5,373 nucleotides of DNA, taken from assembly GCA_947457025.1 (NCBI GenBank), contig CANGUI010000161.1, positions 1 to 5,373 on the forward strand. The letters are read 5' to 3'. This document shows, piece after piece, positions 1-5,373 of this stretch. The stretch's first letter is position 1. Each line of letters opens with the position of its first letter. The notes below the pieces were generated by a model, which was given only the letters and a program-made list of their open reading frames with translations, ran no database searches and was not told the origin of the DNA. The position numbers were made by a program, and so were the translations under genes. This DNA is from Flammeovirgaceae bacterium. Its GTDB lineage: Bacteria > Bacteroidota > Bacteroidia > Cytophagales > Cyclobacteriaceae.

Positions 1-1141
1 ATACAATACCGTAGCCCCCGCCTTTTTGCTGCGCGAGGCGTGGCGGGAAGGCGATACCATCCGGTGGGAAGATTTGGGTGCCACCCTCGAGCGCATCCGC
101 GATCAGGGGCGTGCTGGATTTTACGAAGGACAGACTGCCCGGGATCTGGTTGCGGAAATGGAGCGGGGAAAAGGGCTTATCACACTTGAGGACTTAAAAA
201 ACTACCATGCCGCATGGCGTTCCCCCGTGGTAGGCATCTACAAAAACTACAGGATTATCACGATGCCACCATCTTCCAGCGGCGGAATTTGTTTGGTGCA
301 ACTATTAAAATCAGTTGAACCGCATCCAGTCGGACGGTGGGGCTTCAACACCGCCCGAACGGTACACCTGATGGTAGAGGCCGAGAGGCGCGTGTTTGCT
401 GATCGCTCGAAGTATCTCGGTGATCCGGATTTCTACCGCGTTCCACAAGCCGCCCTGCTGGAAGATGAGTATCTCCAATCACGCATGACCACTTTCCGCC
501 AGGATAAGGCTACACCCAGCGCCGAAATTGAACCTGGCGCGATTGCCGGCTATGAATCCGAAGAAACAACGCACTACTCCATCGTGGACCGCAACGGTAA
601 TGCTGTTGCCATCACCACCACCATCAATGGGTGGTATGGCTCTCACGTTGTGGTGCCGGGTTCAGGTTTTTTTCTTAACAATGAAATGGACGACTTCAGT
701 GCGAAGCCCGGCTCTCCCAACATGTTTGGTTTGATTGGAGGCAAGGCCAACCAAATTGAACCGGGCAAGCGAATGCTGAGCGCCATGACCCCCACCATAG
801 TGGAAAAGGATGGCAAGTTACTCCTCACACTCGGGTCGCCCGGGGGTTCTACCATTATTACCTCTGTGTTTCAGGTCATCCTGAATGTGGTGGAACACCG
901 GATGACAATGCAGGAGGCGGTTGATGCAAAACGTGTTCACAGCCAGTGGCTGCCCGACAAGGTAACGCCTGAGTATCAGGCGCTGCTCGAAAAGGACAGT
1001 CTGAAATTGGTGAAACTCGGCCACAGGTTTGCCTCCCGCAGGAGTATTGGTCGCGTGGACGCTATTCTGGTTCGCCCAGACGGCAAACTGGAAGCTGCAC
1101 CCGATCGCAACCGGGGTGACAACTCCGCCGCGGGCTATTAG
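1..1141 (+). CDS. ggt: Gamma-glutamyltranspeptidase, 3'-terminal part (start lies off the left edge)
   Basis: This enzyme cleaves gamma-glutamyl bonds of glutathione and related peptides and transfers the glutamyl group to water or an amino acid; family members are exported to the periplasm and self-cleave into two subunits. The frame is open to the left edge (first full codon at position 2), so the TTG at 26 is not a real start and the signal peptide is missing. Counting from that TTG, the nucleophile is the first Thr of TTHYS (T181, bases 566-568). From there the protein aligns without gaps, from memory, to the E. coli small subunit: N201, E220 and D223 fall at E. coli N411, Q430 and D433, and the oxyanion-hole Gly pair is G273-G274 within GSPGGS. 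The small subunit is 191 residues, the usual size. Two oddities: the Ser-Ser pair of E. coli (462-463) is S252-A253 here, and the lid-loop Tyr444 is F234. Family assignment is very secure; substrate preference is not known. Confidence 0.96.
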   Translation, partial: YNTVAPAFLLREAWREGDTIRWEDLGATLERIRDQGRAGFYEGQTARDLVAEMERGKGLITLEDLKNYHAAWRSPVVGIYKNYRIITMPPSSSGGICLVQLLKSVEPHPVGRWGFNTARTVHLMVEAERRVFADRSKYLGDPDFYRVPQAALLEDEYLQSRMTTFRQDKATPSAEIEPGAIAGYESEETTHYSIVDRNGNAVAITTTINGWYGSHVVVPGSGFFLNNEMDDFSAKPGSPNMFGLIGGKANQIEPGKRMLSAMTPTIVEKDGKLLLTLGSPGGSTIITSVFQVILNVVEHRMTMQEAVDAKRVHSQWLPDKVTPEYQALLEKDSLKLVKLGHRFASRRSIGRVDAILVRPDGKLEAAPDRNRGDNSAAGY

Positions 1142-1210
1142 CCAGCTTTTTGAAAACGGATTGTAAAATGAATGCTACGCTAAAAGAAGTATCTCGAACA
1201 TTCAATATCA

Positions 1211-1230
1211 CCTGCCTTTCGGGAGGCTGG
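1211..1230 (+). terminator. Weak hairpin after ggt, possible terminator
   Basis: The two seven-base arms CCTGCCT and AGGCTGG pair at six positions with one central T-T mismatch, around the six-base loop TTCGGG. It starts about 70 bases past the ggt stop codon. No T-run follows, so it does not look like a classical intrinsic terminator. It may be a 3'-end stabilising structure or chance; the call is tentative. Confidence 0.22.
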
Positions 1231-1362
1231 CATTGATGCACTGCTTCCGGATTCGATTGGTGTATGAGCGCGGCCGTCCAAGCGAGGCTGAATGTCTGCC
1301 AGGGTGTAAAGGGAGTGGTCAGGGATTGGCGTGTGAGCGGCAAAGAGATGCCCGGGTGATTT

Positions 1363-1378
1363 TTGTCATGGTTGACAA
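1363..1378. promoter_or_regulatory. Perfect inverted repeat, candidate operator upstream of mlaE
   Basis: The arms TTGTCA and TGACAA are exact reverse complements separated by the four bases TGGT. The right arm overlaps the upstream (TTG) element of the promoter candidate at 1372-1399, so a dimeric repressor bound here would block RNA polymerase. It could also form a small RNA hairpin if transcription started further upstream. A 6-bp palindrome can occur by chance in a region of this size, so the support comes mainly from its position. Confidence 0.35.
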
Positions 1379-1399
1379 TTCGTGCGCTGCTTACCTTTC
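1372..1399 (+). promoter_or_regulatory. Candidate Bacteroidota-type promoter for mlaE-mlaF-mlaD
   Basis: TTG at 1372-1374 is followed after 17 bases by TAccTTTc at 1392-1399, which matches the Bacteroidota consensus TAnnTTTG except at the last base. A start site a few bases downstream would leave a leader of only about 15-20 bases before the mlaE start codon at 1421. TTGACA at 1372-1377 also resembles a sigma-70 -35 box, but no TATAAT-like element lies at the right spacing, which favours the Bacteroidota reading. This is pattern matching by eye. Confidence 0.4.
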
Positions 1400-1420
1400 C
1401 GCGATGGCTGAAAAAACCCA

Positions 1421-2191
1421 TTGAATGTGATAAACGTACTTCGAAACTTTTTCCTGACCACCGGGCAGATCAGCCAGTTTACCGCACGGTACTGGCGGGA
1501 GGTGTGGTTTCCGCCATATGAATTTCAGGAGCTGCTGAAGCAGTGTTTTTTTATTGGCAATAAGTCGCTGGCCCTGGTAGGTACTACTGGCTTTATCATG
1601 GGCATTGTGCTCACGCTGCAAACCCGCCCCACGCTGATCGAATTTGGCGCTCAGTCATGGATGCCGGCCATGGTGGGTATTGCGATTGTGCGCGAAATTG
1701 GCCCGGTGATTACAGCGCTGATCTGCGCTGGCAAAGTTGGTTCGGGAATTGGAGCGGAACTGGCCTCCATGAAAGTAACCGAGCAGATTGATGCGATGGA
1801 AGTTTCGGGCACAAATCCCTTCAAGTTTCTGGTGATTACGCGCGTAACGGCTACAATGATTATGATCCCCGCGCTGGTAGTAATGTCGGACGTTATCTCA
1901 CTGCTGGGGTCAGCCATGGTTGAAAATATAAAAGGGGGCGTCTCCTTCACCCTCTACTTCTCCAAGGTACTCGAGTTCCTGGATTTTAGTGACCTGATTC
2001 CATCCATCATCAAATCCTTTTTCTTTGGTTTTGCCATTGGCATCATAGGCTGCTACAAGGGCTACACATCGTCTCGCGGCACTGAGGGCGTTGGGCGCAC
2101 TGCCAATGAAGCGGTGGTGATTGCTTCGCTACTTGTTTTTATTCTTGACTTCATAGCTGTTTTGGTAACCGATATCTTCTATGAACTCTGA
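1421..2191 (+). CDS. mlaE: MlaE/YrbE-family ABC transporter permease
   Basis: This is the membrane subunit of an MCE-type lipid transporter; family members dimerise in the inner membrane, sit on the MlaF ATPases and pass lipid to or from the MlaD ring. The 256 residues are the usual family length. An amphipathic N-terminal stretch (about 1-40) precedes five likely membrane segments near 48-68, 80-104, 138-163, 192-213 and 230-252. The family hallmark is the REIGPV...GAELASMKVTEQIDAMEV region at 91-128, which contacts the ATPase in known structures; a second conserved block, RGTEGVGR, lies at 219-226. The start is TTG at 1421: an in-frame TGA at 1409-1411 rules out anything further upstream, and GTG at 1427 is the only close alternative. 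No Shine-Dalgarno sequence is seen, only an A-run. It is the first gene of the operon, and its last 11 bases overlap mlaF. Identity is very secure; the transported lipid and its direction are not shown by sequence. Confidence 0.95.
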   Translation: MNVINVLRNFFLTTGQISQFTARYWREVWFPPYEFQELLKQCFFIGNKSLALVGTTGFIMGIVLTLQTRPTLIEFGAQSWMPAMVGIAIVREIGPVITALICAGKVGSGIGAELASMKVTEQIDAMEVSGTNPFKFLVITRVTATMIMIPALVVMSDVISLLGSAMVENIKGGVSFTLYFSKVLEFLDFSDLIPSIIKSFFFGFAIGIIGCYKGYTSSRGTEGVGRTANEAVVIASLLVFILDFIAVLVTDIFYEL

Positions 2192-2930
2192 GCAGGTCCA
2201 GCTTCCGGCCGCCGTGTCTATCCGGAACTTGTATAAAGCTTTCGGCACCAACCCGGTACTACGCAGCTTTAGTCTGGAGGTGGCCGCGGGCGAAAACGTG
2301 GCGGTGATGGGCAAGTCAGGTTCGGGAAAATCCGTACTGATCAAATGCATCATCGGGCTGGAGACAATTGACGAAGGCGACCTGGTGGTACTGGGCAAGA
2401 GCGTTCCCGGTCTTTCCCCCCGTGAACTGGATTTGCTCCGTGCTGACGTGGGATTTCAATTCCAGGGAAGTGCCTTATATGACTCTATGACTGTGCGTGA
2501 AAATCTGGAATTTCCACTCCGCCGTCACCAGGAGAAAATGAAGGGTTTACGCACGGATGACCTCGTGCAAGAGGCCTTATCTAGCGTGGGCTTGTTGCAT
2601 GCCATCGATCTGCTGCCTTCCGAATTGAGCGGTGGCATGAAAAAACGAATTGCGCTGGCCCGCACCATCATTATGCGACCCAAGTTAATCCTTTACGATG
2701 AGCCCACGAGCGGTCTCGATCCGATCACAGGCCGGGAAATCAGCCGGCTGATTGTGGATATTCAGAAACAGTATCGCGCAGCGTCCATAGTCATCACCCA
2801 CGATCTGGCCTGCGCCCGCATTACGGGCAATCAGTTGGTGATCCTCTCCGAGGGCCGGAATTATGTGCAAGGAACCTTCGATGAAGTAGCCGGCATAACC
2901 GACCCGGTTGTGCATTCTTTTTTTACCTGA
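2181..2930 (+). CDS. mlaF: MlaF-type ABC transporter ATP-binding protein
   Basis: This cytoplasmic ATPase subunit powers the MlaE permease. All expected ABC motifs are present in the 249 residues: Walker A GKSGSGKS (44-51), Q-loop Gln at about Q95 (GFQFQGSALYDSMTV), signature LSGGM (149-153) followed by KKR, Walker B LILYDE (169-174) with E174 as the catalytic base, D-loop SGLD (177-180) and switch His H207. The FQ-G-SALYDSMTV and SGGMKKR-ALAR sequences are typical of the MlaF/Ttg2A branch rather than of generic importers. The ATG at 2181 lies inside the end of mlaE, giving an 11-nt overlap in a different frame and suggesting translational coupling; no separate ribosome binding site is evident. 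The protein ends soon after the ABC fold, in DPVVHSFFT, so the longer C-terminal tail of E. coli MlaF is missing. Function is secure; the cargo is inferred from the neighbours. Confidence 0.95.
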   Translation: MNSEQVQLPAAVSIRNLYKAFGTNPVLRSFSLEVAAGENVAVMGKSGSGKSVLIKCIIGLETIDEGDLVVLGKSVPGLSPRELDLLRADVGFQFQGSALYDSMTVRENLEFPLRRHQEKMKGLRTDDLVQEALSSVGLLHAIDLLPSELSGGMKKRIALARTIIMRPKLILYDEPTSGLDPITGREISRLIVDIQKQYRAASIVITHDLACARITGNQLVILSEGRNYVQGTFDEVAGITDPVVHSFFT

Positions 2931-2947
2931 TCTCAAAAGCACCTGAT

Positions 2948-3931
2948 ATGGAAAAAACAACACAACGTACGGTACGCCTTGGCTTTATGGTGATACTCGC
3001 CGTTACAGTATTTACGGTAACTGTCTACCTGATTGGACAAAAGCAGGATTTATTCCGGCAAACGATAGTCGTTTCCGTGCAGTTCAATAACGTGAACGGA
3101 TTGCAGGCCGGCAATAATGTTCGGTTTTCAGGTATCAATGTAGGCACCGTTGTGGCGGTAACCATTCTGAGCGACTCGGTAATTGAAGTTAAAATGCGGC
3201 TTCGCGAAAGCGTGCGACCCTTCATCAAAAAAGATGCGGTTGCCTCGGTTGGCTCCGATGGGCTGATGGGTAACATGCTTGTCAATATCAGCCCCGGTAC
3301 GCCGGCGGCAGCTCCCATCGAAAACAACGACCGGCTACGGGCTTTCAGTCGGATCAAAACCGATGATATCCTGCAAACCCTGAATATGACGAATGAAAAC
3401 GCCGCCATGCTCACCCATAATCTTCTCGCCGTAACCGAACAGATCCAGCATGGCGAAGGCACCCTCACCTACCTGCTCTACGATTCGAATCTGCGGCTCG
3501 ACCTGGCCGGCTCCATTAAAAATCTAAGGCTGGCCGTCCACCAAACCAATACCCTGCTGGCGAACGTGCAGCATATTGTGAAACAGGCCGAGCAAGGCAA
3601 AGGTATGGTGGGTTGGTTGCTCACCGATACCACAACGGCCGGACAGGTAGCTCAAACGCTGGCACACCTGGATAGAACGTCAGCCCGCCTTTCGCAGGCG
3701 TCAGACAGCCTAAGTTCTTTTGTCAGTCGACTGAACCGCGATCCCGGCCTCGTTAATGCCCTACTGCGCGACACAACCATTAAAACTGACTTTCAGAAAA
3801 CCCTTCGTAACCTGAATGAGAGCAGTGTTAAACTCAACGAAAACATGGAAGCCATGCGCAGCAACTTCCTGTTCCGCGGGTACTTTAAGAAGAAAGAAAA
3901 AGAAGCAAAAAAAGAGCAGGGAAACAACTAA
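2948..3931 (+). CDS. mlaD: MlaD-type MCE family protein with a long repeat-bearing C-terminal extension
   Basis: This is the MCE (mammalian cell entry) subunit, expected to be anchored in the inner membrane with its domains in the periplasm, forming a ring through which lipid passes to or from MlaE. Of its 327 residues, about 11-30 form one membrane anchor after a short basic N-terminus. The MCE domain lies at about 38-116, with the hallmark GLQAGNNVRFSGINVGTV (51-68) and a closing GLMGNMLVNIS (105-115). E. coli MlaD is much shorter (about 180 residues); the extra part here holds three 48-residue units at 169-216, 217-264 and 265-312, each a G-x-G-x-[LV]-x-x-L-L-x-D cap (D-P-G in the third) followed by a heptad coil. 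The tail NFLFRGYFKKKEKEAKKE is strongly Lys/Glu-rich. The ATG is 17 nt after mlaF with no clear Shine-Dalgarno. No mlaC or mlaB follows, so the extension may replace a soluble carrier; this is inference. MCE identity is secure. Confidence 0.93.
   Translation: MEKTTQRTVRLGFMVILAVTVFTVTVYLIGQKQDLFRQTIVVSVQFNNVNGLQAGNNVRFSGINVGTVVAVTILSDSVIEVKMRLRESVRPFIKKDAVASVGSDGLMGNMLVNISPGTPAAAPIENNDRLRAFSRIKTDDILQTLNMTNENAAMLTHNLLAVTEQIQHGEGTLTYLLYDSNLRLDLAGSIKNLRLAVHQTNTLLANVQHIVKQAEQGKGMVGWLLTDTTTAGQVAQTLAHLDRTSARLSQASDSLSSFVSRLNRDPGLVNALLRDTTIKTDFQKTLRNLNESSVKLNENMEAMRSNFLFRGYFKKKEKEAKKEQGNN
3452..3883 (+). repeat. Three tandem 48-residue (144-nt) repeats in the MCE protein
   Basis: The units run 3452-3595, 3596-3739 and 3740-3883 and align with no gap at protein level. 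Conserved positions within the unit are G3, L or V at 5, L8-L9, D11, S or T at 12, a hydrophobic residue at 18, I or L at 22, L25, and mainly hydrophobic residues at 29, 32, 36, 39 and 43. Positions 18-43 follow the 3-4 heptad spacing of a coiled coil, though several are polar (S29 in units 2 and 3, T32 in unit 1, S36 in unit 2). The DNA sequences have diverged too far to be a recent duplication. Confidence 0.75.
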
Positions 3932-3962
3932 CGCTGATGAGCGCAGCAACGATCACGGATCG
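3932..3962. terminator. Small inverted repeats in the convergent gap, possible weak bidirectional terminator
   Basis: The 39-base gap between the mlaD and kinase stop codons holds CGCT-GATG-AGCG (3932-3943) and CGATC-ACG-GATCG (3950-3962). Both are perfect but short stems with no T-run on either strand. Position between convergent genes is the best argument for a termination role; the structures themselves are weak. Confidence 0.25.
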
Positions 3963-3970
3963 CCCGGTAG

Positions 3971-5302
3971 CTAACCGCCAGGACGAGACCTGAAAGTATC
4001 AGGAATCCATCGGCTTGTTTCCACCTCAGCATTCAACTGGTGAAGCAGATTATAAAGCCCGTAGTAGGTTCGATTGATGTAGAGAGCGTCTTTGACACCG
4101 CGGGCACGCTTTGCCTCGCGCAGTTCCTTCATAGAAGAAAGTTCCTCACCGAAAGAATAGAGCGACGCAAAGTACTCGCGGTCGGAGAAATCAAAAGTTT
4201 CTCGTTCGAATGGGCGGCCCAGTAATTCTACAAGCCGGGTGAATACGCCTTTGAAAAAAGAATTCTCGGCTGCCGAATCTTCCGGGTAGAGGAAATGCAG
4301 ATCGTGGAAAACATGATTGAGGCGACCGGAATCCTGGAGTATACTCCGGTCCAGCAGTTGAAAGTACGCCAGGTAAAAATGGTCGGGAACAACCTTCACA
4401 CACCCAAAATCAATCACACCTAGTTTCTTTTCCGGTGTAACGATGAAATTTCCAGGATGTGGATCAGCATGGAGGGCTCGCAATTCGTGAATCTGGAAAT
4501 GGTAAAAATCCCACAGCGCCTGGCCGAGGCGATTTGCTTCTGTTTTTGTCAGTTTCTGGAGTTTGAGGTACTCCCCGAGAGGCTCGCCATCAATCCAATC
4601 CATAGTAAGCACTTTGGGGCAGGAATACTCCGGATAATAATTCGGGAACTGCACATCAGCCAAATGACCGCATCTTTGCGAGATGTCGAGCGATCGTTGC
4701 AACTCAAGCGAGTAATCGGCTTCTTCAAGGAGCCGCGTCTCGACTTCCTGAATGAACTCATCGTACTCCACGGGGTTCAGTTTGAACATCCGGAGGGCAA
4801 TCGGCTTCACCATTGCCAGGTCGCTCTTCACGCTGTCAGCCACTCCCGGATATTGCACCTTTACGGCCAACTTCTTTCCGTTTTTGGTTGCCTGATGCAC
4901 CTGGCCCATGCTTGCCGCATTCTTGGCAGCATGTGAAAATGTATCAAATAAAGAGGTCGGGTTTTGATGGAAGTACTTTTCAAACGTGCGCACAACCAGC
5001 GGATATGACAAGGGCGGTGCACTATACTGCGCCATTGCGAATTGCTGCTGGTAGGCGGTGGGCAGCAGATTCTTATCCATGCTCAGCATCTGGGCTACCT
5101 TCAAGGCGCTGCCTTTGAGCTCGCTGAGTGATTGGTAGATGTCAGTAGCGTTATCCTGGTGCAACTCATCGCGGGAAACCGAGGGGTCAACGAGGCGTTT
5201 GCCGTAATGGCGCAAGTAATTGCCGCCAATTTTTGCTCCGGTGGTGATGAAGCGTGTGGCACGCTGCACCTTACTTATAGGAATGCTGGTTTGCTCTTTC
5301 AC
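3971..5302 (-). CDS. ABC1/AarF/UbiB (ADCK/COQ8-like) atypical kinase family protein
   Basis: This belongs to the ABC1 atypical kinase-like family, whose members support ubiquinone synthesis in E. coli (UbiB) and mitochondria (COQ8/ADCK3) and bind ATP in an unusual pocket. In 443 residues the order is: family-specific K-x-G-Q-type element, here KVAQ (68-71); alanine-rich loop AASMGQVHQA (129-138) in place of a glycine-rich loop; ATP-binding Lys K148 in LAVKVQYPG; E-x-D-Y motif (194-197); catalytic loop HADPHPGN (278-285, D280); and metal-binding DFG (298-300). The KVAQ element has Ala where the family motif has Gly. There are no C-terminal membrane helices like those of UbiB, so the protein is probably cytosolic or peripheral, closer to the COQ8 layout. 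The start is GTG at 5302-5300, supported by AGGA (5311-5314 on the plus strand as TCCT) eight bases upstream, the best ribosome binding site in the window. It follows the upstream minus-strand gene by 16 nt and converges on mlaD. If the host uses menaquinone, as most Bacteroidota do, its substrate is not ubiquinone. Confidence 0.93.
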   Translation of the reverse strand: MKEQTSIPISKVQRATRFITTGAKIGGNYLRHYGKRLVDPSVSRDELHQDNATDIYQSLSELKGSALKVAQMLSMDKNLLPTAYQQQFAMAQYSAPPLSYPLVVRTFEKYFHQNPTSLFDTFSHAAKNAASMGQVHQATKNGKKLAVKVQYPGVADSVKSDLAMVKPIALRMFKLNPVEYDEFIQEVETRLLEEADYSLELQRSLDISQRCGHLADVQFPNYYPEYSCPKVLTMDWIDGEPLGEYLKLQKLTKTEANRLGQALWDFYHFQIHELRALHADPHPGNFIVTPEKKLGVIDFGCVKVVPDHFYLAYFQLLDRSILQDSGRLNHVFHDLHFLYPEDSAAENSFFKGVFTRLVELLGRPFERETFDFSDREYFASLYSFGEELSSMKELREAKRARGVKDALYINRTYYGLYNLLHQLNAEVETSRWIPDTFRSRPGG

Positions 5303-5310
5303 TCGTTTAA

Positions 5311-5314
5311 TCCT
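5311..5314 (-). promoter_or_regulatory. Shine-Dalgarno site for the ABC1 kinase gene
   Basis: On the minus strand the context is GCGAGGATTAAACGA before GTG, giving AGGA with eight bases to the start codon. It supports the GTG start at 5302. The other genes in the window have no comparable site. Confidence 0.55.
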
Positions 5315-5318
5315 CGCG

Positions 5319-5373
5319 TTATTTCTTCATTTGCTGGTACATAAACTTGCCAAAATCCAGGGCACCGTCCAAC
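5319..5373 (-). CDS. C-terminal end of an unidentified protein, possibly a TetR-type regulator (partial)
   Basis: Reading the minus strand from the right edge gives an open frame of 17 whole codons, LDGALDFGKFMYQQMKK, ending in TAA at 5321-5319. The stop is 16 nt before the kinase GTG, as expected for two genes of one operon, and the amphipathic ending with terminal lysines looks like a natural C-terminus. My recollection is that ABC1-kinase genes of Bacteroidota often follow a TetR/AcrR-family regulator gene, so that is the first candidate. Seventeen residues cannot establish the family, and the name is a guess from context. Confidence 0.5.
   Translation of the reverse strand, partial: LDGALDFGKFMYQQMKK

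Larger units (their letters stand above)
1142..1420. other. Noncoding region between ggt and the mla operon
   Basis: This stretch of 279 bases carries no gene I can support. Short open frames exist on both strands, but their translations resemble no family, are rich in Cys, Arg, Pro and His in an unstructured way, and the longest runs into the ggt coding end. What it does hold is a weak hairpin about 70 bases after the ggt stop, a perfect 6-bp inverted repeat at 1363-1378, and a Bacteroidota-type promoter candidate at 1372-1399. The region therefore probably separates two transcription units, with mlaE having its own promoter. Confidence 0.6.

Noticed and set aside
26..28. TTG as the true start of ggt
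   Set aside because: The frame stays open to the left edge and continues with family-like residues (YNTVAPAF), and the large subunit would be far too short.
1062..1421. 119-codon minus-strand open frame across the ggt end and the gap
   Set aside because: It is antisense to the conserved ggt C-terminus for part of its length, and its product has no recognisable domain.
1233..1424. 63-codon plus-strand open frame (ATG) in the ggt-mlaE gap
   Set aside because: The translation resembles no protein family, is rich in Cys and Arg without pattern, has no ribosome binding site and runs through the candidate promoter into mlaE.
2911..2947. T-run at the end of mlaF as an internal terminator
   Set aside because: The Ts encode the terminal Phe-Phe-Thr residues, there is no preceding GC-rich stem, and mlaD starts 17 nt after the stop, which fits one transcript.
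3025..3468. 147-codon minus-strand open frame inside mlaD
   Set aside because: It is antisense to the MCE domain, which is clearly the coding frame; the Ser/Thr/Arg-rich product is typical of a shadow frame.
3907..3913. Run of seven A near the mlaD end as a programmed frameshift site
   Set aside because: It encodes ordinary Lys/Glu tail residues, lies only 16 bases before the stop, and no downstream frame of interest or stimulatory structure is seen.
4457..4936. 159-codon plus-strand open frame inside the kinase gene
   Set aside because: It lies wholly antisense to the catalytic core of the ABC1 kinase, whose motifs are all intact on the minus strand.

Overview
The window looks like a piece of a Bacteroidota chromosome, possibly Cytophagales-like; that finer placement is a guess. 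The grounds are the mlaE-mlaF-mlaD order with no mlaC or mlaB visible, the style of the MCE and ABC1-kinase proteins, mostly weak or absent Shine-Dalgarno sequences, and a candidate promoter of the TTG / TAnnTTTG type. GC content appears moderate, roughly half. All genes belong to recognisable families and no mobile element, CRISPR array or RNA gene was seen.

Layout. Positions 1-1141 (+) hold the C-terminal part of a gamma-glutamyltranspeptidase whose start lies off the left edge; it includes the end of the large subunit, the autocleavage threonine and the whole small subunit. A noncoding stretch of about 280 bases follows (1142-1420), with a weak hairpin near the ggt end and a candidate promoter/operator just before the next gene. 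Positions 1421-3931 (+) are a compact three-gene operon: MlaE-type permease, MlaF-type ATPase (overlapping mlaE by 11 nt) and MlaD-type MCE protein (17 nt after mlaF). A 39-nt convergent gap follows. Positions 3971-5302 (-) encode an ABC1/UbiB/ADCK-like atypical kinase. Its start lies 16 nt downstream of the stop codon of another minus-strand gene, of which only the last 17 codons are in the window.

How the genes work together. MlaE, MlaF and MlaD should form one inner-membrane lipid transporter: two permeases, two ATPases and a ring of MCE subunits facing the periplasm, moving phospholipid or other hydrophobic molecules between inner and outer membrane. The MCE protein carries a long C-terminal extension with three ungapped 48-residue repeats, each a G-x-G...L-L-x-D cap followed by a heptad coil. 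This is the most interesting structure in the window. The GGT (glutathione and gamma-glutamyl peptide breakdown in the periplasm) and the ABC1 kinase (linked to isoprenoid-quinone or lipid homeostasis in other organisms) are neighbours rather than obvious partners of the transporter.
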